From positions 38,507 to 102,506 of the forward strand of contig JAHCAK010000009.1 of NCBI GenBank assembly GCA_019634955.1: DNA of 64,000 nt. The letters are read 5' to 3'. Source of the DNA: Burkholderiales bacterium (GTDB lineage: Bacteria; Pseudomonadota; Gammaproteobacteria; Burkholderiales; Usitatibacteraceae). Shown here in pieces: positions 31,167 through 41,000 of this stretch (its first letter is position 1; the number at the start of each line of letters is the position of its first letter). The notes under the pieces were generated by a model. It was not told where the DNA came from. It saw only the letters and a list, made by a program, of their open reading frames with translations, and searched no databases. A program made the translations under genes and the position numbers.

Positions 31167-31442
31167 ATGAAGAAGCTGCTCGCCGCCCTGGTTGCCGGGG
31201 CTTTCGTGATGGCCCAGGCCCCCGTCGCCCTCGCCGACAAACACACCGCCGGGGAGGCGAAGAAGGCGGACGCCAAGGCCAAGGTCGACGACAAGAAGGC
31301 CGACGCCAAGGCCAAGGTCGACGACAAGAAGGCCGACGCCAAGGCCGTCGAGAAGAAGGTCGAGGCCAAGGCCGAGGAGAAGAAGGCCGACGCCAAGGCC
31401 GCCGTGAAGCCCGAGCCCAAGAAGAAGAAGGGCGGCTGCTAA
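31167..31442 (+). CDS. secreted Lys/Ala-rich repeat protein with C-terminal Gly-Gly-Cys
   Basis: 91-aa protein with a clear signal peptide (MKKLLAALVAGAFVMAQAPVALA), so the mature form of about 68 aa is periplasmic or released. The mature part is almost only Lys, Ala, Asp, Glu and Val in an AKAKVDDKKAD pattern. Two perfect 33-bp DNA repeats (31269-31334) encode it. The end is PKKKKGGC followed by the stop, giving a single terminal cysteine. Strongly basic with acidic pairs, likely helical or disordered. It is monocistronic between two terminators. Function unknown; polyanion binding is one guess. Confidence 0.75.
   Translation: MKKLLAALVAGAFVMAQAPVALADKHTAGEAKKADAKAKVDDKKADAKAKVDDKKADAKAVEKKVEAKAEEKKADAKAAVKPEPKKKKGGC
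31269..31334 (+). repeat. two perfect 33-bp tandem repeats
   Basis: Units 31269-31301 and 31302-31334 are identical and encode DAKAKVDDKKA twice; a third partial unit (12 bp) follows. They explain the repetitive protein at 31167 and would make this gene prone to length change. Confidence 0.95.
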
Positions 31443-31452
31443 GCTCCTTCAC

Positions 31453-31473
31453 GCCGGGCGGCCCTCGCCCGGC
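31453..31473. other. GC hairpin after the Lys/Ala-rich gene
   Basis: Perfect 8-bp stem GCCGGGCG (31453-31460) with CGCCCGGC (31466-31473), loop GCCCT. No T-run follows. It stands just upstream of the larger bidirectional terminator and may assist it. Confidence 0.5.
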
Positions 31474-31486
31474 AACGCAGGAAAGC

Positions 31487-31517
31487 GAAACGGGGCGGCC
31501 CATGGCCGCCCCGTTTC
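31487..31517. terminator. bidirectional terminator between convergent genes
   Basis: Perfect 14-bp stem GAAACGGGGCGGCC (31487-31500) with GGCCGCCCCGTTTC (31504-31517), three-base loop. A/T tracts inside both outer ends serve as U-runs on either strand. It separates the plus-strand gene ending at 31442 from mdh, which ends at 31540 on the minus strand. Confidence 0.85.
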
Positions 31518-31539
31518 CCTTCGTGCCCCGACGACCGGG

Positions 31540-32526
31540 TCAGCCCAGCAGGTGCTTCACCCCGGCGCGTTCCTCCTCGAGCTCCGCGAGGGTCTTGTCC
31601 ATGCGGCCGCGGGAGAACTCGTCGATCTCCAGGCCCTTGACGATCGCGTACTTGCCGTTGGCGGTGGTGCACGGGAAGCCGTACATCACGCCCTCGGGGA
31701 TGCCATAGGAGCCGTCGGAGACCACGCCCATCGTCACCCACTTGCCGTTGGAGCCCAGCACCCAGTCGCGCACGTGGTCGATGGCCGCGTTGGCGGCGGA
31801 AGCGGCAGACGAAAGGCCGCGCGCCTCGATGATGGCCGCGCCACGCTTGCCGACCAGCGGGATGAAGGTGTCCTTGTACCAGGCCTCGTCGCCCACCAGC
31901 GCCTTCACGGACTGGCCGCCGGAGGTCGCGAAGCGGTAGTCGGGGTACATCGTCGGCGAGGGGTTGCCCCAGACGACGATCTTCTCCAGCGAGTCGACGG
32001 GCTTGGCGATGCGCGCGGCGAGCTGGGAGGCGGCACGGTTGTGGTCGAGCCGCATCATCGAGGTGAAGCACGCGGGCGAGAGGCTCTTCGCGCTCTTCAT
32101 GGCGATGTAGGCGTTGGTGTTGGCGGGGTTGCCGACCACCAGCACCTTCACGTCGCGGCTGGCGCCCTCGTCCAGCGCGCGGCCCTGCACCGTGAAGATG
32201 GCGCCGTTGGCCTCCAGCAGGTCCTTCCTCTCCATGCCGGGGCCGCGCGGGCGCGCGCCCACGAGGAGGGCCACGTCGGCGTCCTTGAACGCGACCTTCG
32301 CGTCGGAGGCGGCCGTCATCCCCGCGAGCAGCGGGAAGGCGCAGTCGTCCAGCTCCATCATCACGCCCTTGAGCGCCTTCTGCGCCTTCTCGTCCGGGAT
32401 CTCCAGCAGCTGCAGGATCACGGGCTGGTCCTTGCCGAGCATCTCGCCGCTCGCGATCCGGAAAAGCAGGCTGTAGCCGATCTGGCCGGCCGCGCCGGTG
32501 ACGGCAACGCGCATGGGCTTCTTCAT
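31540..32526 (-). CDS. mdh: malate dehydrogenase
   Basis: NAD-dependent oxidation of malate to oxaloacetate, closing the TCA cycle. The 328-aa protein is of the cytosolic-type class common in Betaproteobacteria. Motifs: [14 protein letters not shown] (NAD fold, residues 7-20), [18 protein letters not shown] near 90, [14 protein letters not shown], the substrate arginine/catalytic region [14 protein letters not shown] near 160, and the active His in [12 protein letters not shown]. The start ATG at 32526 was preferred because the open frame upstream is not family-like. A perfect TATAAT lies 84 bp upstream on this strand. Confidence 0.96.
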   Translation of the reverse strand: MKKPMRVAVTGAAGQIGYSLLFRIASGEMLGKDQPVILQLLEIPDEKAQKALKGVMMELDDCAFPLLAGMTAASDAKVAFKDADVALLVGARPRGPGMERKDLLEANGAIFTVQGRALDEGASRDVKVLVVGNPANTNAYIAMKSAKSLSPACFTSMMRLDHNRAASQLAARIAKPVDSLEKIVVWGNPSPTMYPDYRFATSGGQSVKALVGDEAWYKDTFIPLVGKRGAAIIEARGLSSAASAANAAIDHVRDWVLGSNGKWVTMGVVSDGSYGIPEGVMYGFPCTTANGKYAIVKGLEIDEFSRGRMDKTLAELEEERAGVKHLLG

Positions 32527-32609
32527 GGGGTCTCCTGGGTCTTCTCGTTGGGAATTCGGGGTCGACCGGGAGGCGACGCCGCGAGCGCCGGGCCCCACGG
32601 CCCCGCGAA

Positions 32610-32615
32610 ATTATA
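32610..32615 (-). promoter_or_regulatory. -10 box TATAAT of mdh
   Basis: Consensus TATAAT on the minus strand, 84 bp before the mdh start codon. No good -35 is present at normal spacing. The 321-bp gap 32527-32847 otherwise holds inverted-repeat element 3; no gene is visible in it. Confidence 0.55.
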
Positions 32616-32682
32616 TCGCAGCGCACCATCGCCTCCCCCCGCCCGGGTTTGAGCCAAGTCAATGTTGGGGCTCGGAGGAAGA

Positions 32683-32822
32683 GGGGATTTCAACGCAGAG
32701 GACGCAGAGATCGCAGAGGACGCAGGGCGATTCAAGCGGAATGCCGGAAGAAGGGCGCCTGGATGCCCCGTGCGGCAGGTTTCCGATCGGCCTTGCTCTG
32801 CGTCCCCTGCATTGAAATCCCC
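32683..32822. repeat. long inverted-repeat element 3 with 9-bp tandem units
   Basis: 27-bp arms (32683-32709 and 32796-32822) pairing with two transition mismatches, loop 86 nt. The left side holds four consecutive 9-mers of the form NNCGCAGAG/GGG from 32691 to 32726. It begins, in the sense of the minus-strand genes, 25 bp after the EamA stop and ends about 67 bp before the mdh -10 box. Same layout as elements 1 and 2: similar total length, arm repeats and loop length. Confidence 0.88.
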
Positions 32823-32847
32823 CCCTCCGGAATCCCCTGCACCCCGC

Positions 32848-33771
32848 TCAATCCCCTTTCCCGGGCGCACGGGAGATGGCCACCACCCCCACGAGCACGA
32901 GGGCGGCGCCGGCGAGCTGGATGGTGGTGATGGGCTCGCCGAGGAAGGCGAAGCCCAGGAAGATGGTCGCCACGGGCCCGACGGTGCCCAGCATCGAGGC
33001 GTGGCTCGAGCCCACGAGGCGGATGCCCACGCTCATGAGGATCACCGGCAGCACGGTCGAGACGATCGCCATCAGCAAGGTGAGCCAGTAGACGGGCGCG
33101 GGCTGCGACCAGAGGAGCCCCGCATCGCGCACCACGAAGAAATGCGCGAGCACGGCCGCACAGGAGACGACGGAGGCGAGGCTCGCGAAGCGCACGCTCC
33201 CCATCTTGCGCACCATGCGCCCGTTGCCGATGAGGTAGATGGCGTAGGCGAGCGCCGAGAGCGACACCCAGAAGGCGCCCAGCAGCACGTTCTCCTGCCG
33301 CGTGGCGAGGTCGTTGGCGAAGACGAGCGCGATGCCGGCGTAGGAGACCGCGAGCGCCGCCACGTCGCGCCCGGTGATTCGCCGGCCGTACATCGCCGCC
33401 GAGATCAGCACCACGAAGGTCGGGTAGAGGTAGAGCACCAGGCGCTCGAGCGCGGCGGTGATGTACTGCAGGCCGAGGAAGTCGAAGAGGCTCGCGAGGT
33501 AGTAGCCGACGATCCCGAGGAAGACGACGGCGCGCCAGTCCGCGGGCGCGAGCGGCGCTGCACCCTCCCCCCGGCTCGCCCACCACGCGATCGCCACGAA
33601 GAAGGGCGCGGACATCGCCATGCGCAGGGCAAGCAGCGTCACCGCGTCGACGCCGTGGCGATAGGCCAGCTTGATGATGACCGCCTTGGCGGAGAAGGCG
33701 ATGGCGGAGAAGACGACGAGCGCGACGCCCGCGAGGCGCGGCCCGCGCCCCGGGGGCGAGGCTGTGTGCAC
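32848..33771 (-). CDS. EamA/DMT-family transporter
   Basis: 307-aa inner-membrane protein with about ten hydrophobic helices in two EamA halves (roughly residues 14-145 and 160-300), a drug/metabolite exporter fold. Visible family segments: AKAVIIKLAYRHGVDAVTLLALR and LYLYPTFVVLISAAMYGRRIT in the first half, FLGEPITTIQLAGAALVLVGV at the end of the second. The start is GTG at 33771; no Shine-Dalgarno is seen, but TAGAAT lies seven bases upstream, which could give a leaderless mRNA. Substrate unknown. Confidence 0.85.
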   Translation of the reverse strand: MHTASPPGRGPRLAGVALVVFSAIAFSAKAVIIKLAYRHGVDAVTLLALRMAMSAPFFVAIAWWASRGEGAAPLAPADWRAVVFLGIVGYYLASLFDFLGLQYITAALERLVLYLYPTFVVLISAAMYGRRITGRDVAALAVSYAGIALVFANDLATRQENVLLGAFWVSLSALAYAIYLIGNGRMVRKMGSVRFASLASVVSCAAVLAHFFVVRDAGLLWSQPAPVYWLTLLMAIVSTVLPVILMSVGIRLVGSSHASMLGTVGPVATIFLGFAFLGEPITTIQLAGAALVLVGVVAISRAPGKGD

Positions 33772-33792
33772 GCCCGCGATTCTACGCGGGCG
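33771..33792 (-). terminator. hairpin after the giant surface protein gene, overlapping the EamA promoter
   Basis: Perfect 8-bp stem CGCCCGCG/CGCGGGCG (33771-33778 with 33785-33792) around the six bases that read TAGAAT on the minus strand. It starts six bases after the giant gene's stop codon. It may end or stall that transcript; no U-run follows. The loop is also the -10-like box of the EamA gene. Confidence 0.5.
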
Positions 33793-33797
33793 CCGCC

Positions 33798-36700
33798 TCA
33801 GTTGTTCACGCGCACCTGGTAGCTCACCGATCCGGTGCCGCCCGGCAGGAGCGATCCCGTGAGCGTCCACACGATCGACCCGGTGCCGTTCACGGCCGGC
33901 TGCGAGGTCACGGAGCAGCCCGTGAGGTTGGCCGGCGGCGCGGCGCAGGCCGCGGACTGGTAGCGCGTGAATGCGGGTGTCGCGTCGGTCACGACGAGGG
34001 CCGACACCGGGCCGGAGCCGGCGTTCGTGTAGGTGATGGTGTACTCGAGGACGTCGTCGGGCCGCGCGGTGCCCGTCGTGGCCGCGGCGCCGCCCTGGGT
34101 CACGTTTCGCACGGTCTTCGCGAGCGTGAGGCCGGCGCCGCCCACGGCGCCCACCGTGGTGGTGTCCGTGCGCGTGTAGGTCGTCGCACCGTTGAAGGTC
34201 GCCGTCACCGAGATCACGTTCTGCGCGTTGTAGGGGGCCGCGCCCGGGATGCTGTCGCGCACGATGATGCAGACGGCATCGCCCGGGTTCACCGCCACGG
34301 CGCCCGCGAGCGGGGCGGCGCCTTCGGCGCCGTCGAGCGCGCCGTTGCAGTTCGTGTCGCGGTAGATCGCCTGCGTCCAGCCGGGGACCGCCGGGGCGGC
34401 GACGGCCGTCGTGGCAAATGTCACGCTCCCGGCCAGCCCGGCGTTGAAGGTGTGCGGGTAGAACACGACCGCGCCCGGCAGGCCCGTCTGCGCGCCGTCC
34501 GGCGCGAAGGCGTTCGCCGCCGCGGCCGTGACGATCGTGTTGTCGGAGGCCGTGTTGTTGCCGCTGGCCGCCGCCGGCTCGCCGCCCCCGCTCACGGTGG
34601 CGACGTTCAACACGCCGGGAACCGCGGTCGAGGAAACGGCCACGGTGATCGAGAGCACGGGAGCCGAGGCACCCGCCGCGATCGGGGCCGCCATCGTGCA
34701 GGTCACCACCTGCCCCGTCGCGCCGCAGCTCCAGCCGGTGCCGCCGCCGCTCACGAACGAGAGCCCTGCCGGCAGCGTGTCCACCACCGTGACCGTCCCC
34801 GCGGTGGCGAGCGAGCCGGCGCCGTTGCTCACGGCAAGCGAGTAGGTGCCGTTCACGCCGACGGTGAAGTTGCCGGCGTGCGACTTCGCCAGCGTGAGGT
34901 CCGGCGCGAGAATCGTGGTGGCGGCCGTGGACGAGTTGTTGCCCGGCACCGGGTCGAACACGCCGCCGGGTGCCGCGACGGTCGCCGTGTTGCTGGTGGC
35001 GCCCAGCCCCGTCGCGGTGCCGGTGATGGTGAAAGTGACCGAGCCGCCCGCCGGCAGCGTCGGGATCGTGCTCGTCACGACGTTGCCCGCGACGCCGACG
35101 GCACCGCAGGCAGCCCCGCCGGAAGCCGCGCCGCAGACGGCGGAGACGCCCGTCACCTGCGCCGGCACGGTGTCGGCGAGCTGCGTGCCGTTGGCGGCGT
35201 CCGGGCCATTGTTCACGACGCTCACCGTGTAGCTGATCGACTGGCCCGTGCCCACCGTGGCCGGCGCCGTCTTCACCACCGCCACGTCCGCCACCGGGTC
35301 GACCGTGAGCGTGGCGCTCGCCGGGGCCGTGTTGAAGCCGCCGCTCGTCGTGAGCGCGCCGGCGGGAATCGTGTTCGTGTAGGCGCCTTGCGTGGCCGCC
35401 GTCACCGCGACCTGGAAGGTGCACGAACCCGTCGCGGGAACGGTGCCGCCCGTGAGGGTGACCGAGCCCGCGTTGAAAGTCACCACGCCGCCCGGCAGGC
35501 AGGTGGTCGACGCGGCGGGCGTGCCCGCCGTCGTGACGCCCGCGGGATAGGTGTCGGTGACGGAGGTGACGGTGATCGGCGACGGGTTCGGGTTGCCGAT
35601 GGTCACCACCAGCGTCGAGGTACCGCCCGAGAGGATCCCCGCCGGCGTGAACTGCTTGGCGATCGTGGGCGGCAGCGGCTGGACGGTGAGGTTCGCGACG
35701 TTGGAGGCCGCGCCGGTCGCCGCTTCGGCGCTCGCCACGCCGCTCGCCTGGTTCGGGTGCGTGCCGACCACGTTGCTCGCGACCACCACGGTGACCGTGC
35801 AGGAGCCGTTGGCCGGGATCGTGAGCCCGGAGATCGCGAGCGCCGTCTGCCCGGCCGTGAGCGCATTGCCGCCCGCGCCCGCGCAGGTGCCGCCGGCCGG
35901 CCCGGCCGCGTTCACCTGCATGTTGGCGAGCGTGTCGGTGAAGGAGGCGGCCGTGAGCGGGATGCCGTTGGCGTTGGCGAGCGTGAAGGTGATCGTCGAG
36001 GTGCCGAACACCGGGATCCCCGCCGGGGCGAAGGCCTTGGCGATCGTGGGCGGCGCGGCCGTCACGGTGAGGTTCGCCACGTTCGAGGCGGCGCCGGTGG
36101 GCGCCTGCGTGCTCGCCACGCCGGAGGCCTGGTTCGGGTGCACGCCGGGCAGGTCGCTCGAGACCACGACCGTCACCGTGCACGACGACGAGGCCGGGAT
36201 CGTGAGCCCCGTGAACGCGAGCGCCGTCTGGCCGGCGGAGAACACGTTGCCCGCCGCGCCCGCGCAGGTGCCGCCCGCCGCGCCCGCCGCGGCGATGGAG
36301 AGGTTCGCGAGCGTGTCCGTGAAGTTCGACGAGGTGAGCGCGATCGCCTGCGGGTTGGTGATCGTGAACGTGATGGTCGAAGTCCCGTCGGCGACGATGG
36401 CGGCCGGCGCGAACGCCTTGGCGATGGTGGGCGCGACCGCCGTCACGGTGAGGACCGCCGTGTTCGAGGCCGCGCTCGCCGGTGCCTCGGCGCTCGTGAA
36501 CGCGGAGGTCGCGTTGTTGTGCGCGCCGGGCACGGCGCTCGTCACCACGACGGTCACCGTGCAGCTCGCGTTGGCCGGCACCGTGAGGCCCGTGAAGGCG
36601 AGCGCCGTTTGCCCCGCCGTGAACGCGTTGCCCGCGGCGCCGCCGCAGGTGCCGCCGGCGTTCCCGCTGGCGGCGATGGCCATGTTCGCGAGCGTGTCGG

Positions 36701-38029
36701 AGAAGGCCCCGCCGGTGAGCGGCACGCCCAGCGAGTTGGCGATGGTGAAGGTGATCGTCGAGGTCGCGCCGGCGGCGATGGTCGCCGGCGAGAAGGCCTT
36801 GGCGATCGCCGGCGCCACCGCCGTCACGGTGAGGGTGGCGGTGTTGGAGGCGGCGCCGACCGGCGCCTCGGCGCTGGTGACGCCCGAGGTCGTGTTCGGG
36901 TGCGCGCCCGGCGTGTCGCTCGTCACGACGACCGTGACGGTGCACGAGCCGTTGGCGGGAACGGTGAGGCCGGAGAGCGTGAGCGCCGCCTGCCCGGCCG
37001 TGAGCGCGTTGCCCGCCGCGCCGGCGCAAGTGCCGCCGGCGTTGCCGTTGGCCGCGATGGCCATGTTCGCGAGCGCGTCGGTGAAGCCGGCCGCCGTGAG
37101 CGGCACGCCGTTGGCGTTGCCGAGCGTGAAGGTGGCGGTGGAGGTGCCGTCGGCCGCGATCGTCGCGGGCGAGAAGGCCTTCGCGATCGTAGGCGCGGCC
37201 GCCGTGACGGTGAGCGTGGCGACGTTGGAGGCCGCGCCCGTCGCGGCCTCCGCCGACGACACCCCGGAGGCCTGGTTGCCGTGCGCGCCGGGGATGTCGC
37301 TCGTGACCACGACCGTCACCGTGCACGAGCCGCCGGCCGGGATCGTGAGGCCGGCGAGCGACAGCGCCACCTGCCCCGCCGTGACGGCATTGCCTGCGGC
37401 GCCCGCGCAGGTGCCGCCCGCGTTGCCGTTGGCGGCGATGGCCATCGATGCCAGCGTGTCGGTGAAGGCCGCCCCCGTGAGCGCGAGGGGGTTGGGATTG
37501 GCCAGCGTGAAGGTGATCGTGGAGATGCCGTCGGCCGCGATCGTCGCCGGCGAGAACGCCTTGGCGATCGTCGCCGGCGCCGTGACGACGAGGCTCGCGC
37601 TGGCCGGGGCGACGCTTGCCCCCGCGTTGCCGCTCGTGACCGCGCCGGCCGCAAGCGTGTTCGTGTAGGTGCCCGGCGCGGCCGCCGTCACGTTCACCGT
37701 CACCACGCAGGACCCGCCGGCCGGGATCGTGCCGCCCGCGAGCTGGATGCCGGCGTCTCCCGCCCCGAGCGCGCCGCCGCCGCTGTCGGCGAGCGTGCCG
37801 CCGCAGGTGTTCGACGCGGTGGCGTTGGCGAGCGTCATCGCCCCCGGCGCGACGGGGAAGGCGTCCGTGAAGGCGGCGCCCGTGATGGCCACGCCATTGG
37901 GGTTGGAGAGCGTCACCGCGAGCGTCGTCGTGCCGCCCGGCGCGATGGAGGCGGCCCCGAACGCCTTGGCGACCGCGGGCCGGTCGAGCACGGCGAGCGC
38001 CTGGTCTGTGACCGCGTTGAGGAGCCCGC
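33798..38029 (-). CDS. giant DUF7933/DUF11 surface protein, C-terminal part in the shifted frame
   Basis: About 1410 codons that continue the giant gene in the next frame after a one-base slip near 38027. It holds seven more DUF7933-like repeats (start motif IAKAFSPATIAADGTST), several nearly identical to one another, then DUF11-type domains (VAVVKTAPATVGTGQSISY, LTLAKSHAGNFTVGVNGTY), a segment with NAFAPDGAQTGLPGAVVFYPH and a last DUF11 domain ending SVSYQVRVNN. There is no membrane anchor, sorting signal or barrel at the end. No credible separate signal peptide or start is present, so this is the distal part of the 47887 gene, not an independent gene. Restoring one base joins the parts into about 4696 aa. 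Confidence 0.85.
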
Positions 38030-41000
38030 CGCCGTGGCGACCTGCGCGGCGCCGTTCACGTAGGTGCCGGCGAGACCGCTCGCGACGTTCACGGAGATCG
38101 TGCAGGTGGCGGGACCCGCCGCCGCGTTCACGCCGGCCCCGCCGATGGCGAAAGTGCCTGCCCCGGGCGTGGCCGTTATCGTCGGCGAGCCGCCGCAGTT
38201 GTTCACCACGCCGGCGGGCGTGCCGATCACGAGGTTCGGCGGGAGCGCATCCGTGAACGTGAGGCCGGAACGGGCCGGGCCGCCGGCGAGGTTCGTGATC
38301 GTGAAGGTGAGCACCGCGTTCTGGCCGGTGCCCACCGTCGCGGGCGCGAAGGCCTTGGTGAGCGCCGGCACCGGCAGCACCGTGAGCGTCGCGGCCACGC
38401 CGGCGGTCGACAGGTTCGCCGCGCCGGTGATGTTGCCGGCGTCGGTGTTGGTGTAGTTCCCGGGGGTCGCGCCGGTCACGTTCACCGAAATCGTGCAGGA
38501 GGCCTGCAGCGCGCTGAGCGTGGCGCCCGCCACGGCGATCACGCCCGTCCCCGCGGTGGCCGTCACGCCTCCCGTGCCGCTGGGGCAATTCGTCGACACC
38601 GCCGGCGGGTTGGCGACGAGGATCGTGCCCGGCAGCGTGTCGGTGAAGGCGATGCCCGCCTGCGCGGGATTCGTGCCGCCGTTGGCGATCGTGAAGGTGA
38701 GGGTCGACACGCCGCCCTGGTCGATCGTGGCCGGCGAGAAGGCCTTCGTGAGCGAGGGATTCACGCGGTTCACCACGAGGCACTGGTCGGTCACGGCGTT
38801 GGTCGCGTTCGCGAGCGCGCCGATGGCGCCCGCGCCGTTGGTGAAGGCGGCCGCCGGGCAGCTCGCGTTCACTTGCGCCGGCGCGTTGGTGAGCCCGGCC
38901 GCGGTGACCGTGCAGGACCCCGTGCCGCCCGCCATCGCCACGCCCGCGATCGTGAGCACGCGCGTGCCCGCCACGTAGGTCGCCGTCGCCGGCCCCGAGC
39001 AGCCCGCCGAGTAGGCGAGCGCGGGCGCCACCGAGTCGAAGGCGAGCCCCGTGGGCAGCGTGTCGGTGAAGCCGATGCCGGACTGGGCCGGGTTCGCGCC
39101 GGCATTGGCCAGCGTGAAGACGATCGTCGTCGTCGCGCCGTCGTTGATGGCGGCCGCGCCGAACGCCTTCGTGAGCGCGGGCCGGACGACGGTGAGCGTG
39201 GCGCTCGCCGCCGTGCCGGTGAGCGGCACCGGGCCCGAGGCCGTCGGCGCGGCGGTGGTGTTGTTGGCCGCGCCCGGCGTGGTGGAGGTCACGCCCACCT
39301 CGACGCGGCAGGTATCGCCCGGCGCGAGGCTCGCCACGTCGAGGCGGACCTCGGCGTGGCCCGCCGTGAGCGCGCCGAACGCGCCCGAGCCCACGGTTGC
39401 GCGCGACTGCAGCGTGCCGCAGGCGGGCGGCGTGAAGGTGGCGGCGGCCGGCGCGGCCACGAACAGGTTGAAGGTGCCCAGCGGGTCGGCGAGCGCGACG
39501 CCCGTAAGTGCCGTCGCGGGGTTGGCGGCGGGGTTGCCGACTTCCAGCGCGAGCGTGCTCGTGGACCCGGACCCGATGGCCGCGGGCGTGAACGACTTCA
39601 CGGCCGTCGGCGGCGCGTAGACGAAGAGCACCGTGCTGTCCCCGGTGACCGGCGGCGCGTTGGCCGCGGTGATCGTGCCCACGGCGTTCACGTGGGTGCC
39701 GGCCGTGGTGCCCGCCACCTGCACAGTCACCGCGCAGCTCGCGCCGGCAGCGAGCGTGGCGCCCGAGAGCGCGAGGCTTCCCCCGCCCGGGGCCGCCGTG
39801 ACCGCCCCGCCCGGGCAGGTGGTCGCGGCACCCGGCGTGCCGCTGTTGGCGACGCCCGTCGGATAGGTGTCCGTGAAGGCGATGCCCGAAACCGCGGTCG
39901 TGGTGTTCGGGTTGGTGAGCGTGATGGTGAGCGTCGAGGTGCCGTTCAGCGCCACCGAGATGGGCGAGAAGAGCTTCGTGGAGGCGAGGCCGCCCACGAC
40001 GGCGAGGTTGGCGCTCGCGCCCGCCGCCGTGCCTGCGTTCGTCGTTGTGACCGCGCCCGTCGAGTTCGCGTGCACGCCCACGGTGTTGCTGGTCACGTTC
40101 ACGGTCACGGTGCACGAGCCGCCGGCCGGGATCGTGGCACTCGAGAGCGCGAGGCTCGTTCCGCTCGGCGCGGCCGTCACGGTGCCGCCCGTGCAGGTCG
40201 TGGCCCCGGCCGGCGTCGCGGTGTTCGTGATCGCGCCGGGGTAGCTGTCCGTAAACGCCACGCCCGTGATGTCGGCCGCGTTCGGGTTCGTGAGCGTGAT
40301 CGTGAGGACGGAGGTCGCGTTGGGGAAGATCGACGCCGGCGCGAACGCCTTGGCCACCGCGGGCGCGGCCAGCACCGAGAGTGTCGCGTTGGCGGCGGCG
40401 GCGTTGGTCCCTGCGTTGGCCGAGGCGACGTCGCCCGCCGCGATGGTGTTGGCGTGGTCGCCGACCGTGGCGCTCGTGACCTGGACCGTCACGGTGCACG
40501 AGCCCGCCGCCGGAATCGTGCCGCCGGCGAGGGTGACGCTGCCCGCGGCCTGGGAAGCCGTCCCGCCGCAGGTCGTGGCGGCCGTGGCCGGCACGGTGGT
40601 GACCGGCGCCGGCTGCGTGTCGGTGAAGGCGACCCCGGTGATGGCGGTGGCGGCGTTGGCGTTGGCGAGCGTGATGGTGAGGGTGGCCGTGCCGCCCGTG
40701 CCGATTTGCGCGGGCGCGTACGCCTTGGTGACGGTGGGCCGCGCGACCACGGTGAGGGTCGCGTTGGCCGCCGCGCCGTTGGCGCCCGCGTTCGTCGTCG
40801 TGACGCCGCCCACCGGGATGGTGTTCGCCTGCGCGCCCGGCGCCGTGCCGACGACGCTCACCGTGACCGTGCAGGAGCCGTAGGCCGGCACGGTTCCGCC
40901 CGCAAGCGCCACCGAGTTCGCGCCGGCCACCGCGGTGACCGTGCCGCCGCAGGTCGTCGCGCCGTTGGGCACCGGCGCGTTGACGATGGCGCCGGCGTAG

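Noticed and set aside
38020..38035. Programmed -1 ribosomal frameshifting
   Set aside because: The site GGCGGGC is not a standard X XXY YYZ slippery heptamer, and no clear downstream pseudoknot was found. A missing base is the simpler reading.
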